Shown: piece by piece, positions 10,120-18,818 of the stretch
How positions within the stretch are numbered: the stretch's first letter is position 1
Layout: each line of letters opens with the position of its first letter
From: Xylanibacter ruminicola
GTDB taxonomy: Bacteria > Bacteroidota > Bacteroidia > Bacteroidales > Bacteroidaceae
NCBI RefSeq assembly: GCF_900142525.1
Contig: NZ_FRBD01000017.1
Coordinates: 54,355-118,354, forward strand
Length of the DNA stretch: 64,000 nucleotides
Direction: 5' to 3'
Position numbers and translations under genes: made by a program
The notes under the pieces: model-generated
Seen by the model: only the letters and a program-made list of their open reading frames with translations
Database searches by the model: none
Told to the model about the DNA's origin: nothing

Positions 10120-10959
10120 TTAAGTCATTAGCTTCTTCAGCATCCACTTGCCACCCTCTTTCTTGAAGCGTAGCTCCATCTCGAGTCCATTAGCCACACC
10201 TCTTAGCAGGTATATCTTTTCTTTTCCCTCCTCCTGAGGCTTACCATAAATAATGTTGTAGAGGGTTTTGTGTGGCAATGTTGGTGCAAAAGCCTCCCAT
10301 GTATCAGGTGTAATCACACCCTCCATCATATTGAAATCGTCATCAGGATCCGGACCAACAAAGTCTACCGTCTCGCTGATGCTCTTTATCTGGAAAACCG
10401 TATCAGTAACAAATCGCTTATAAAACGAAAGGAACGATGCGTTGGCATCAGTCTGCAGCGGAGTAACCTTAATCTCGCGCAGCAGCCAGGCGCCCTTTAT
10501 GCGCTGAAAGCAGTAGTTCTTTACCTGGTTCTTAGCCAGCAGAATCTTCTCTACCGTAGCCTCATTAACAGCGGTGTCTTTCATCAGCTGCATCTGCTTG
10601 TCGCTATTAAATAATAAGGTGTAGTAACCTTGGCGCATAAACAGATGTTCCATCTTCCAGTCATTTGCCTCGATTTTGGTAGTGGTGCCATTCTCAGTCA
10701 CTCTGAGCGGGAACACCACACGCTCCTTCTGTAACTTCTTGTTAGCAAGGAAGTTAAACAGAAAATCGTCGAACATGGCATCAGCAGCTCTTGGCATTGG
10801 AGTTTCTGTTATCAGCATCTCCAGTGTGTCTATATCTGTGGTGTCAGTAGAGTCAGCCACTGAGTCGGCTGGCACTTCGTCAGTTTGATTTGCCCTGTTC
10901 CCTGTGCACGAGAACGTTAAAAGCAAAAATGCAAAAAACGCTAAAAAATACCTTTTCAT
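10120..10959 (-). CDS. DUF4348-like lipoprotein
   Basis: A 279-residue exported protein with a lipoprotein signal peptide ending at Cys18 (TFSC) and a Ser/Thr/Asp-rich linker. A globular domain begins near residue 58 (AADAMFDDFLFNFLANKKLQKERVVFPL in the family pattern, quoted here in part). It resembles the Bacteroidetes-restricted family DUF4348, of unknown function. It lies upstream of murB with 16 bp between, partly made of 7-bp repeats, so co-transcription is likely. Confidence 0.75.
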   Translation of the reverse strand: MKRYFLAFFAFLLLTFSCTGNRANQTDEVPADSVADSTDTTDIDTLEMLITETPMPRAADAMFDDFLFNFLANKKLQKERVVFPLRVTENGTTTKIEANDWKMEHLFMRQGYYTLLFNSDKQMQLMKDTAVNEATVEKILLAKNQVKNYCFQRIKGAWLLREIKVTPLQTDANASFLSFYKRFVTDTVFQIKSISETVDFVGPDPDDDFNMMEGVITPDTWEAFAPTLPHKTLYNIIYGKPQEEGKEKIYLLRGVANGLEMELRFKKEGGKWMLKKLMT

Positions 10960-11056
10960 CTACTTAAGGAGTAACCTAATCTTTCTAATTTCTCTCAAAA
11001 TTTCGGCAAAGGTACAAAATATTCTCAATTCTTAATCCATTTTCTCATTTTTTTTG

Positions 11057-11064
11057 TACCTTTG
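11057..11064 (+). promoter_or_regulatory. -7 box of the pheS promoter
   Basis: The sequence TACCTTTG followed by CAC is the typical Bacteroidetes -7 element. It lies 28 bp before the pheS ATG. I do not see a good upstream TTTG box at the standard spacing. Confidence 0.55.
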
Positions 11065-11091
11065 CACGCAAAATTGCAATTTTTATAGTTT

Positions 11092-12150
11092 ATGATACTT
11101 GATAAGATAGACGAACTTCTGAAAGAAGTACAGAATTTGAGCGCTAAAAACGCTGAGGAAGTTGAGCAGCTCCGACTGAAATATCTGAGCAAGAAGGGTG
11201 AGATTACAGCCCTGATGAACGACTTCCGTGAGGTTGCAGCCGACCAGAAGAAGACGGTTGGTATGAAGATTAACGAGCTGAAGACTCTGGCTACTGAGCG
11301 CATCAACCAGTTGCGCGAGGACTGCGAGACTCAGGAGTCTGGCGAAGAGACACTCGACCTTACACGTACTCCCTACCCTGTTAATCTGGGTACACGCCAC
11401 CCACTTACCATTGTAACCAACGAGATTATTGATATTTTCTCACGCATGGGCTTTGTATTGGCCGATGGTCCTGAGGTTGAGGACGATAACCACATCTTCA
11501 CCAAGATGAACTTTGCTGCCGATCACCCCGCACGCGATATGCAGGATACCTTCTTCGTATCTCAGCATCCTAACGATGTAACTAAGAACATCCTTCTGCG
11601 TTCGCACACATCTAGTGTTCAGGCTCGTGTCATGGAGCACATGCACGACGAGAACGGCAAGCTTACCGCTCCTATCCGTGTCATCTGCCCAGGTCGTGTT
11701 TATCGTAACGAGGCCATCACCGCTCGTGCACACTGCTTCTTCCATCAGGTTGAGGGATTGTATATCGACAAGAACGTATCCTTTACCGACCTGAAGCAGG
11801 TTCTGCTTTCATTCGCCAAGGAGATGTTTGGTGCTGACACCAAGATTCGTCTGCGCCCATCTTACTTCCCATTCACAGAGCCATCAGCCGAGATGGATAT
11901 CTCTTGCTTCATCTGTGGTGGCGAGGGTTGCGGCTTCTGCAAGCACACAGGCTGGGTAGAGATTCTGGGTTGCGGTATGGTCGATCCAAACGTACTCGAG
12001 CTCTGCGGCATCGACTCTAAGGAGTACACAGGTTACGCTTTCGGTATGGGTGTTGAGCGTATCACCAACCTCAAATACCGTGTCAGCGACCTCCGCATGT
12101 TCTCAGAGAACGATACCCGATTCCTCGAAGAATTCGAATCAGCAAACTAA
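11092..12150 (+). CDS. pheS: Phenylalanine--tRNA ligase alpha subunit
   Basis: The alpha subunit carries the catalytic site of the heterotetrameric PheRS. The 352 residues include the N-terminal coiled coil, HPLTIVTNEIIDIFSRMGF, motif 2 region RVYRNEAITARAHCFFHQVEG, and the C-terminal motif 3 [16 protein letters not shown]. The gene is intact. Its last 140 bp are duplicated at 13081-13220 with only synonymous differences, which marks an insertion event at its 3' end. No pheT is in the window. Confidence 0.97.
   Translation: MILDKIDELLKEVQNLSAKNAEEVEQLRLKYLSKKGEITALMNDFREVAADQKKTVGMKINELKTLATERINQLREDCETQESGEETLDLTRTPYPVNLGTRHPLTIVTNEIIDIFSRMGFVLADGPEVEDDNHIFTKMNFAADHPARDMQDTFFVSQHPNDVTKNILLRSHTSSVQARVMEHMHDENGKLTAPIRVICPGRVYRNEAITARAHCFFHQVEGLYIDKNVSFTDLKQVLLSFAKEMFGADTKIRLRPSYFPFTEPSAEMDISCFICGGEGCGFCKHTGWVEILGCGMVDPNVLELCGIDSKEYTGYAFGMGVERITNLKYRVSDLRMFSENDTRFLEEFESAN
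12011..12150 (+). repeat. 140-bp direct repeat, left copy (pheS 3' end)
   Basis: This is the 3' end of the functional pheS gene. It matches 13081-13220 at 137 of 140 positions. The three mismatches (GCT/GCC, ACC/ACA, CGA/AGA) are all silent in the pheS frame. Confidence 0.95.
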
Positions 12151-12173
12151 GGTTTACTGTTTTTCTGATAAAT

Positions 12174-12208
12174 CAAAGCCTCGAAGCAAAATTCGGGGCT
12201 TTTTTGTT
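12174..12208 (+). terminator. Terminator after intact pheS
   Basis: The stem GCCtCGAA / TTCGgGGC is followed by a run of six T. It lies about 30 bp past the pheS stop codon. Confidence 0.75.
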
Positions 12209-12222
12209 TCTAAAAGTTAAAT

Positions 12223-12305
12223 TTATCGTTTTTCGATAAGTTTTTATCGTTTTTATTTGGCTGGTATCGCAGAAATATATACTTTTGCATATCGATAATC
12301 GATAA
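12223..12305. promoter_or_regulatory. Promoter with five TTATCG/CGATAA repeats
   Basis: A Bacteroidetes promoter (TTTG at 12256-12259, TACTTTTG at 12280-12287, 20-bp spacing) is surrounded by five copies of the hexamer TTATCG or its complement, at 12223, 12234, 12244, 12293 and 12300. The first two form a perfect inverted repeat around TTTTT. This is a likely operator of the small HTH regulator encoded in the same transcript. Confidence 0.6.
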
Positions 12306-12333
12306 AACAATCAAATTAAACAATAAAACAGAT

Positions 12334-12816
12334 ATGAGTACAAGTTTACTACAAATCATTAAAAAGAACCCTATTAGTACAGGTGTTTTGATTGGAATCA
12401 TTGCCTGGGCTGTTTATGCAGTGTATAGCGACGTACATGATATGCAGGTGGCTACAACATTTTACGACTATAGTAAAGCCCGTTGCAGTTTGGTTGAGTC
12501 TGCAGGCAAGTCAATTACTTGGATTGTTTATTGGACTGCGTGTTTTCTTACCTACGTTCAAAAGCAGTACACCCGTTGGACTCTTTGGGTATATTACCTC
12601 GCAGTGGTAGCCTTTATAGTATATTATATAGTTGCAGGCATTACACTCGACTATGTTTATGCCCACATCGAGCCCGAATATATGGACAAACTGCCAGCTC
12701 TGAGCCGTAATCTTTATGGCGCTCCAGTTTATTTTATGGTTTTCAGCTTCTTTTTTATACCTAAATTCATCAAGGATACCATCAAGCTGAAAAAGGAACA
12801 AGACTTAACCGTCTAA
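12334..12816 (+). CDS. Four-helix membrane protein paired with an HTH regulator
   Basis: A 160-residue protein with four predicted membrane segments (about residues 13-33, 60-76, 82-105 and 128-146) and a charged C-terminus. The layout, a small multi-pass membrane protein followed within 6 bp by a YozG-like HTH gene, matches the widespread DUF2975-HTH pairs of Bacteroidetes, but I cannot confirm DUF2975 membership by eye. The function of such pairs is unknown. It lies in a cassette between two copies of the pheS 3' end. Confidence 0.7.
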   Translation: MSTSLLQIIKKNPISTGVLIGIIAWAVYAVYSDVHDMQVATTFYDYSKARCSLVESAGKSITWIVYWTACFLTYVQKQYTRWTLWVYYLAVVAFIVYYIVAGITLDYVYAHIEPEYMDKLPALSRNLYGAPVYFMVFSFFFIPKFIKDTIKLKKEQDLTV

Positions 12817-12822
12817 CGGCCT

Positions 12823-13032
12823 ATGGGACAGATAATTGTAAATCTTGATGTTGAGATGGCTAAGCGCAAAATGTCGCTCAGCGAACTTGCCGAGCGCATG
12901 GGTTTGACACTCGCCAACCTCTCCATCTTAAAGACGGGTAAGGCCAAGGCCATCCGTTTCAGCACCCTCGAGGCCATCTGCCGCGAGCTGGGTTGCCAAC
13001 CAGGTGACATACTTGAATACAGAGACGAATAA
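12823..13032 (+). CDS. Small Cro/CI-type HTH regulator (YozG-like)
   Basis: A 69-residue DNA-binding protein made almost only of a helix-turn-helix domain. It has [20 protein letters not shown] as the first helices and [19 protein letters not shown] as the recognition and following helices. The end CQPGDILEY is typical of the YozG-like group that accompanies small membrane proteins. It starts 6 bp after the membrane-protein gene, so the two form one transcript. It probably regulates the promoter with the TTATCG repeats; this is inference. Confidence 0.88.
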   Translation: MGQIIVNLDVEMAKRKMSLSELAERMGLTLANLSILKTGKAKAIRFSTLEAICRELGCQPGDILEYRDE

Positions 13033-13080
13033 CCGTAAACATTAATTCCGATGAACCATGGGAGGTGTTCTTCGAGGAGG

Positions 13081-13220
13081 TCGACTCTAAGGAGTACACA
13101 GGTTACGCCTTCGGTATGGGTGTTGAGCGTATCACCAACCTCAAATACCGTGTCAGCGACCTCCGCATGTTCTCAGAGAACGATACAAGATTCCTCGAAG
13201 AATTCGAATCAGCAAACTAA
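13081..13220 (+). pseudogene. Duplicated 3' fragment of pheS (right copy of direct repeat)
   Basis: This is a 46-codon fragment of pheS with its stop codon. It is cut off from any start and preceded by unrelated sequence. It is 137/140 identical to the end of the intact gene with silent differences only. A good hairpin terminator follows, suggesting this may be the original pheS end displaced by insertion of the 12.15-13.08 kb cassette. Confidence 0.92.
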
Positions 13221-13228
13221 ATATAGTT

Positions 13229-13260
13229 TTAGAGGTGGCCACAAGGTCACCTCTTTTTAT
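13229..13260 (+). terminator. Terminator after the pheS fragment
   Basis: The stem GAGGTGGCC / GGTCACCTC (one G-U pair) is followed by TTTTTATTTT. It lies directly after the duplicated pheS end and overlaps the 3' end of the AbiEii-like gene on the other strand. Confidence 0.75.
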
Positions 13261-13912
13261 TTTCTAATAATTTTGCTTTGATATATTCCTGAATATCAAT
13301 AGGCGAAACATCATATACCGGTTTAAGTTCTTCAAATCCTTTCTCTTTTACAAACAATTTCCCATTTGTTAGCATTGCCAACAAACTACGAGTTCGTAAT
13401 TTATGCTCAGAATGCTCTAATGCTGCTGAAATCATGTTATTAATATTTCCACCTTCCATTAAGATGGAATATATGTCATAATAATCTCTGAATTTCGACC
13501 TTCGTAGCATTGCCTCCATTTTCATTGCACCAATGCTTTCCATATCAGCAATACACATATTATTAATATATGGTATTCTTTGCATTGACTTGATCGCTAT
13601 ACGCGGAGGAGTATAAAAAGATAGTTTCACTCCTTCAAAATTGAAAGACACAAAGTTAAAACCTCCAACTTCATAATCTTTCACCTCTCCTACACCCTCT
13701 AGCTCTTTCTTAATGACCGGCCAATCCACTTCACATTTCTCGTTCTTTTTCTGAGGCCATTTCATAAAATCCAAATCTTCACTTTGGCGTTTCTCTATCT
13801 GTAACGATAGAGCTGTTCCTCCAACAAGCGTATAAGGTTTTATACACTCCAAACGAGAAATAGTCTCAAATACTTTTCCTGTATGAGGAGCTAATGATTT
13901 GGATTGATCCAT
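13247..13912 (-). CDS. AbiEii/AbiGii-like nucleotidyltransferase toxin
   Basis: A 221-residue member of the nucleotidyltransferase toxin family of type IV-like abortive-infection and toxin-antitoxin systems. The family core is clear: LVGGTALSLQIEKRQSEDLDF, with GGTAL at residues 31-35 and the acidic pair DLD at 46-48. A helical half follows (KMEAMLRRSKFRDYYDIY). Related toxins modify tRNA by adding nucleotides. It lies 2 bp behind a 109-residue partner on the minus strand, next to the pheS insertion site, a plausible defence spot. Confidence 0.85.
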   Translation of the reverse strand: MDQSKSLAPHTGKVFETISRLECIKPYTLVGGTALSLQIEKRQSEDLDFMKWPQKKNEKCEVDWPVIKKELEGVGEVKDYEVGGFNFVSFNFEGVKLSFYTPPRIAIKSMQRIPYINNMCIADMESIGAMKMEAMLRRSKFRDYYDIYSILMEGGNINNMISAALEHSEHKLRTRSLLAMLTNGKLFVKEKGFEELKPVYDVSPIDIQEYIKAKLLENKKR

Positions 13913-13914
13913 AT

Positions 13915-14244
13915 TTATGCTGCCAATATTTTATTAATGTGTCGTGTTTCTATACTCTTTACATAAGCCTCTGGCCGCTTAGCTCCAAAGTAATACCATG
14001 CATAAAGGATATTATATGGTCGATACATCTCACCTTGAGGAGCTACACGGTCTAACCAAACACGCTTAACTTTCTTGTATCTAAAAATATTGAATAGCTT
14101 ATTAATATCTTCAATGTCAAGATAAAGCATCACATGCTCAATAAGAGCCTCATCGGAGATGTCATCCATCTTCGACAAATCGTAGCTCCAAAAGCAATTC
14201 TCGTCTTTTAGCTTACGAAACAACTCTGATCTAATATCTTCCAT
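13915..14244 (-). CDS. Probable antitoxin partner of the AbiEii-like toxin
   Basis: A 109-residue soluble protein, first gene of the toxin pair. The pattern FWSYDLSKMDDISDEALIEHVM..LD.EDINKLFNIFRYKK resembles small proteins of the DUF6922 type that commonly precede AbiEii-like toxins in Bacteroidetes (name from memory, not verified). It has no clear helix-turn-helix of the AbiEi kind. Co-transcription with the toxin (2-bp gap) supports an antitoxin role; this remains inference. Confidence 0.65.
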   Translation of the reverse strand: MEDIRSELFRKLKDENCFWSYDLSKMDDISDEALIEHVMLYLDIEDINKLFNIFRYKKVKRVWLDRVAPQGEMYRPYNILYAWYYFGAKRPEAYVKSIETRHINKILAA

Positions 14245-14342
14245 TTAAATATCTTTTAATCGCTGCAAAAATAAAACAAATATTTGAACTTTGCAAATAA
14301 TTGGGCAAGAAAATATTAATTTTGCATTTTCTCCTCAAATAA

Positions 14343-14374
14343 TTTGCAATATTCGAAAATTATCCTTATCTTTG
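14343..14374 (+). promoter_or_regulatory. Promoter facing the repeat locus
   Basis: TTTG at 14343-14346 and TATCTTTG at 14367-14374 are separated by exactly 20 bp. No normal gene follows; the transcript would run into the GC-rich hairpins and CACTAC arrays. Confidence 0.6.
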
Positions 14375-14578
14375 CCCCAACTCTATTAGCCTATATGGGC
14401 AAAAGAGAATAAGAACTCGTGCAGAATATTAGCAGAAACTTTACTGATATGAAGTTAATGCGCGATAGAGTCGTGAATAAGGAGTATTGTGAACCACTGA
14501 GTCTATAACAAGACATTCTGTCTTACCCTCCCAGGGTCCCGTTTGGGGCGGGAAGTGGCATAAACACTGGGATTGAAG

Positions 14579-14608
14579 ACGGGAGGGTAGATTGGTTTAC
14601 CCTCCCGT
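14579..14608. repeat. GC-rich hairpin in the repeat locus
   Basis: A perfect 11-bp inverted repeat ACGGGAGGGTA / TACCCTCCCGT with an 8-base loop. More copies of the GGGAGGG/CCCTCCC words lie on both sides within about 120 bp. Confidence 0.8.
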
Positions 14609-14728
14609 TTAGGGTCCCGTCTACCCTCCCCCCATGTTGTTTTTGAAGAATCAGAATGAGTCTGCCATAAGGTCCTTACGACCAATGAAGGGAAATTTGT
14701 GGTAGAGATTACATAAAATTGGGTCAAA

Positions 14729-14845
14729 CACTACAAAAAGTGTGTTAAAACATTAATTATTAGAATGTTACACTATTTTCAAACACTACCGCAAACACTA
14801 CAAAAACACTACATAAACACTACAAAAACACTACCTAAACACTAC
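14729..14845. repeat. CACTAC array, left arm
   Basis: Seven CACTAC words start at 14729, 14784, 14796, 14807, 14818, 14829 and 14840. Six of them are spaced 11-12 bp, about one helical turn, in the form AAACACTACnnn. Confidence 0.95.
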
Positions 14846-14930
14846 CATTATAGTACAAAATGAGGATTATAGCCTAAGGAGAGAAACACAAGTCGGCATG
14901 GCTGAACATTTAGTATTAGTAGTAGTGCAG

Positions 14931-15013
14931 AAATTCTCTAGAGAATTTTGATTCAAGTAGGCGTAGTAGCAATAGTTAGTACGTATCTTAGCAGAAAATT
15001 CTCTAGAGAATTT
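14931..15013. repeat. Two 18-bp palindromes AAATTCTCTAGAGAATTT
   Basis: Perfect palindromes at 14931-14948 and 14996-15013, 65 bp apart and both preceded by GCAG. They sit between the two CACTAC arrays, near the centre of symmetry. Confidence 0.95.
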
Positions 15014-15088
15014 AGACACTAGTATACCAGATAAACTTTGCTACAATGCATCATCATGTTTGAGAGATAGTGCAGAAGCTACTTTTTT

Positions 15089-15194
15089 GTAGTGTTTTTG
15101 TAGTGTTTTAGTAGTGTTTTAGTAGTGTTTGCGGTAGTGTTTATAAGTTACGCAAATAACTGGCAGTAAGACAGATACACTACTTTTGGTAGTG
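15089..15194. repeat. GTAGTG array, right arm (mirror of the left)
   Basis: GTAGTG, the complement of CACTAC, starts at 15089, 15100, 15111, 15122, 15134 and 15189. The spacings 11-11-11-12-55 are the exact reverse of the left array. Confidence 0.95.
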
Positions 15195-15230
15195 TTTAAT
15201 CGATATTTTAAAATTTGAGCGACAGATTTT

Positions 15231-16124
15231 TTATTCTTTTGCTGTAACTACTGTTACGATGTAGGCACTAATTAGCACTAATGCGCCTGCTACGGGTTTA
15301 TCCCATGTAAGGACATCCTGGCCAAGCATGATGGCTACGAAGGAGGCAATGACGGGTTGGAGATTGGTGTAAATCGAAACAGTTGTGGCTTGGAGGTATT
15401 TCATCGCGAAGGGGATGAGGAAGTAGCCTAAGGCTGTGGCGCCAATCACAATGAAGGCCATCTCGGCAACGCCATCCCAACCCCACGCTGGAGTGTAGAG
15501 GGCATTGGCTGAAAGCTCTGGCCATGCGATGGGAACAGTAACGATGGCAGAGATGAGGAAAACATACTTCATCTGGGTTACTGGCGAATATTTTGAGGCC
15601 ACATTGCGGGTGATAATCAGATAGATAGCCCATGTGAGCACACTCAGAATAGCGAGGCCAATACCTATCAGATCGTTCTTACCAGAACCAAGCGACTGAC
15701 TCATCAGCACCATCAGGATAGCACCAGCGATGCCAAGTAGCACACCAAGCGATTTCATGGGGGTAATCTTCTCGCCAATGGTCAAAGCGGCACAAAGCAT
15801 CACAGCTACAGGCGTCAAAGTGGCGATGAGCGAGAAGTAAACAGGACTGGTATAGTCGAGCGCCCAAGCAGTAAGCGTCTGCGAGATGACAAAACCCAGC
15901 AATCCACCAAACAGTATGGTTATCAGGTCTTTACGCTCCACCTTCTCCTTGGGCAGAAAGGCTGCAATCACCCAAAACAAGATGCAGGCACCAAGGGAGC
16001 GCGAGGCCATATAGCCCATTGGGGTTACCCACTCGTCGAGCAGAAGTTTGGTAACTGGTACGCCAAGGCCGAAAATGGTGTTGGCAAAGAAGATAGCGCT
16101 ATGCGCTTGGAGTTTTTTGTTCAT
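15231..16124 (-). CDS. EamA-family (DMT) transporter
   Basis: A 297-residue integral membrane protein with about ten membrane segments arranged as two homologous halves. These are the two EamA domains of drug/metabolite transporters (for example FVISQTLTAWALDYTSPVYF in the first half and ATTVSIYTNLQPVIASFVAI in the second). Such proteins export or exchange small metabolites; the substrate cannot be told from sequence. It stands alone between the repeat locus and a small metalloprotease-like gene in the same direction. Confidence 0.88.
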   Translation of the reverse strand: MNKKLQAHSAIFFANTIFGLGVPVTKLLLDEWVTPMGYMASRSLGACILFWVIAAFLPKEKVERKDLITILFGGLLGFVISQTLTAWALDYTSPVYFSLIATLTPVAVMLCAALTIGEKITPMKSLGVLLGIAGAILMVLMSQSLGSGKNDLIGIGLAILSVLTWAIYLIITRNVASKYSPVTQMKYVFLISAIVTVPIAWPELSANALYTPAWGWDGVAEMAFIVIGATALGYFLIPFAMKYLQATTVSIYTNLQPVIASFVAIMLGQDVLTWDKPVAGALVLISAYIVTVVTAKE

Positions 16125-16131
16125 GATTTGT

Positions 16132-16185
16132 GGAAGTTAAAGGGAAGTTAAAAGGAAGTTAAAGGGAAGTGATAGGGACATTACC
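16132..16185. repeat. 11-bp tandem repeat with GGGACATTACC tail
   Basis: Four 11-bp units (GGAAGTTAAAG and close variants) are followed by GGACATTACC. The tail encodes the end (GNVPITSL) of the neighbouring 157-residue protein. A second copy of this arrangement is at 35035-35066. Confidence 0.8.
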
Positions 16186-16632
16186 TCGATAAATGGCAAG
16201 GCGATCGCGAAGTTTCATCTTCGCGAATTGGCGCCATTCGGTGGCCTCGTGGTTGGCGAGGTAATTGAGATTGTTCATGTGGCGATAGGCTTCCATTTCA
16301 AAGGGATTCAGCAGGTAGGCACCATGTTTCATCTTGCGGTTTGCAGGCAGGGCGCGCAACCAATACCATATATATAATAGGTAGAAACGCAACCACGAAT
16401 CGCCACACGACTGGGCTTGGCGCAGATGTATCATCTCGTGGTTCTTCATGGCTGGCGAAACCTTGAAAAGCTTTGCAGTCTCCTCTGATGGCGTCAGGAT
16501 CTGACCAAAAAAGGTCAGGCCCTCGAACCCCTTCCGCATCCAGAAAGAGTTGACCACAGCAGGCATATCCACAACCTTGCTTGGACGAACAGCCCGCCAC
16601 ATGATGGGCACCACACGAAACATCATCCACAT
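16159..16632 (-). CDS. Putative small zinc metalloprotease-like protein
   Basis: A 157-residue protein with HEMIH at residues 65-69, matching the zinc-binding HExxH motif, and a downstream NPFEMEAY at about 109-116 whose Glu could be the third ligand, as in minimal gluzincins. One hydrophobic segment follows (LRFYLLYIWYWLRAL, about 81-95), so it may be membrane-bound. I do not recognise a named family. Its last eight residues are encoded by an 11-bp-repeat element. Confidence 0.6.
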   Translation of the reverse strand: MWMMFRVVPIMWRAVRPSKVVDMPAVVNSFWMRKGFEGLTFFGQILTPSEETAKLFKVSPAMKNHEMIHLRQAQSCGDSWLRFYLLYIWYWLRALPANRKMKHGAYLLNPFEMEAYRHMNNLNYLANHEATEWRQFAKMKLRDRLAIYRGNVPITSL

Positions 16633-16656
16633 AACGAGTGCAAAGGTAGTATTTTT

Positions 16657-16688
16657 ATTGAAAATTGAACATTGAAGATTGAAAATTG
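16657..16688. repeat. Heptanucleotide tandem repeat upstream of ligA
   Basis: Four and a half units ATTGAAN with period 7 lie in the divergent gap between the metalloprotease-like gene and ligA. Confidence 0.8.
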
Positions 16689-16735
16689 TTTTGATTTAAA
16701 ATCTTTTTTGTATTTTTGCACACAAAAATCAATGA

Positions 16736-18763
<2,028 letters not shown>

Positions 18764-18774
18764 TTTTCGCTTGT

Positions 18775-18815
18775 TCAGACCACCCCTAGCCCCTCCTACT
18801 CAGGAGGGGAATTTT
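18775..18815. repeat. REP-like palindromic element after ligA
   Basis: CCCCTCC-TACTCA-GGAGGGG forms a hairpin, preceded by TCAGACCACCCCTAG. A closely related element in inverse orientation is at 32412-32453 and the hairpin core recurs at 21461-21488. It may act as a terminator for ligA. Confidence 0.7.
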
Positions 18816-18818
18816 AAT

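Larger units (their letters stand above)
14245..15230. other. One-kilobase non-coding locus with promoter, GC-rich hairpin and mirror repeats
   Basis: No convincing protein gene is visible here. The stretch contains an exact-spacing promoter on the plus strand (14343-14374), a 19-codon mini-ORF (14450-14509), a GC-rich hairpin zone of CCCTCCC/GGGAGGG (about 14525-14640), and two mirror-image CACTAC arrays with two 18-bp palindromes between them. It may be the remnant of a mobile element or a protein-binding locus; I cannot tell which. Confidence 0.6.

Noticed and set aside
14503..14727. A 74-codon minus-strand gene
   Set aside because: The frame runs through GC-rich hairpins and repeats, has low-complexity Pro/Arg content and no start context.
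14729..15194. CRISPR array
   Set aside because: The repeats are only 6-9 bp, spaced 11-12 bp and arranged as two mirrored arms. There are no unique spacers and no cas genes.
14245..15230. Chromosomal replication origin
   Set aside because: No DnaA-box cluster, no dnaA or similar gene nearby and no switch of gene direction. Symmetric repeats alone do not prove an origin.
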